From assembly GCA_017989485.1 (NCBI GenBank), contig JAGNPU010000161.1, positions 1 through 5,366 of the forward strand: 5,366 nucleotides of DNA, given 5' to 3'. Below, one piece after another: positions 5,366-5,366 of this stretch; position 1 is the stretch's first letter; every line of letters starts with the position of its first letter. A model generated the notes under the pieces. It had not been told where the DNA came from, made no database searches, and was given only the letters and a program-made list of their open reading frames with translations. The position numbers and the translations under genes were made by a program. Origin of the DNA: Neisseriaceae bacterium. GTDB lineage: Bacteria > Pseudomonadota > Gammaproteobacteria > Burkholderiales > Neisseriaceae.

Positions 5366-5366
5366 G

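Overview
The window is one co-directional block of genes, all on the minus strand. It reads from right to left as the distal part of a histidine biosynthesis operon (hisH, hisA, a membrane protein gene, hisF, hisI, hisE), followed by the twin-arginine translocation genes tatA, tatB and tatC, and then the first codons of a further gene cut by the left edge. The his-to-tat order, the separate rather than fused hisI and hisE, and the close likeness of HisH and the TatB linker to Neisseria proteins as I remember them point to a Gram-negative betaproteobacterium, most likely of the order Neisseriales. This placement comes from protein resemblance recalled without a search. I found no repeated DNA uptake sequence of the kind typical of Neisseria.

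Right part (about 1896-5365): HisA isomerises ProFAR to PRFAR, and HisH plus HisF convert PRFAR and glutamine to IGP and AICAR. HisI and HisE carry out the cyclohydrolase and pyrophosphohydrolase steps earlier in the pathway. Genes are packed tightly, with ATGA overlaps at hisA/membrane gene and hisI/hisE, a 2-base gap between the membrane gene and hisF, and a 45-base gap between hisH and hisA. The HisH start codon begins one base from the right edge, so the upstream his genes, if linked, lie outside. The unusual element is a 165-residue, probably four-helix membrane protein of unknown function lodged between hisA and hisF and apparently translationally coupled to both.

Middle (1688-1895): a 208-base non-coding junction between hisE and tatA. 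It holds two short hairpins, a modest sigma70-like promoter candidate, a 23-codon ORF with a good ribosome binding site, and a possible 10-bp long-range RNA pairing that excludes one of the hairpins. No HIT-family gene lies here, although one often sits at this place in related bacteria.

Left part (1-1687): tatA has by far the best ribosome binding site of the tat genes, in keeping with the excess of TatA needed for pore formation. tatB has a long linker and a strongly basic C-terminal tail whose last codons overlap tatC. tatC is intact, with its conserved glutamates and an Ala/Thr/Glu-rich C-terminal extension. A 17-codon fragment starts at the tatC stop codon (TAATG) and runs off the window.

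Most of the window is ordinary core metabolism and secretion. The points most worth a second look are the membrane protein inside the his operon, the structured his/tat junction, and the TatB C-terminal region.
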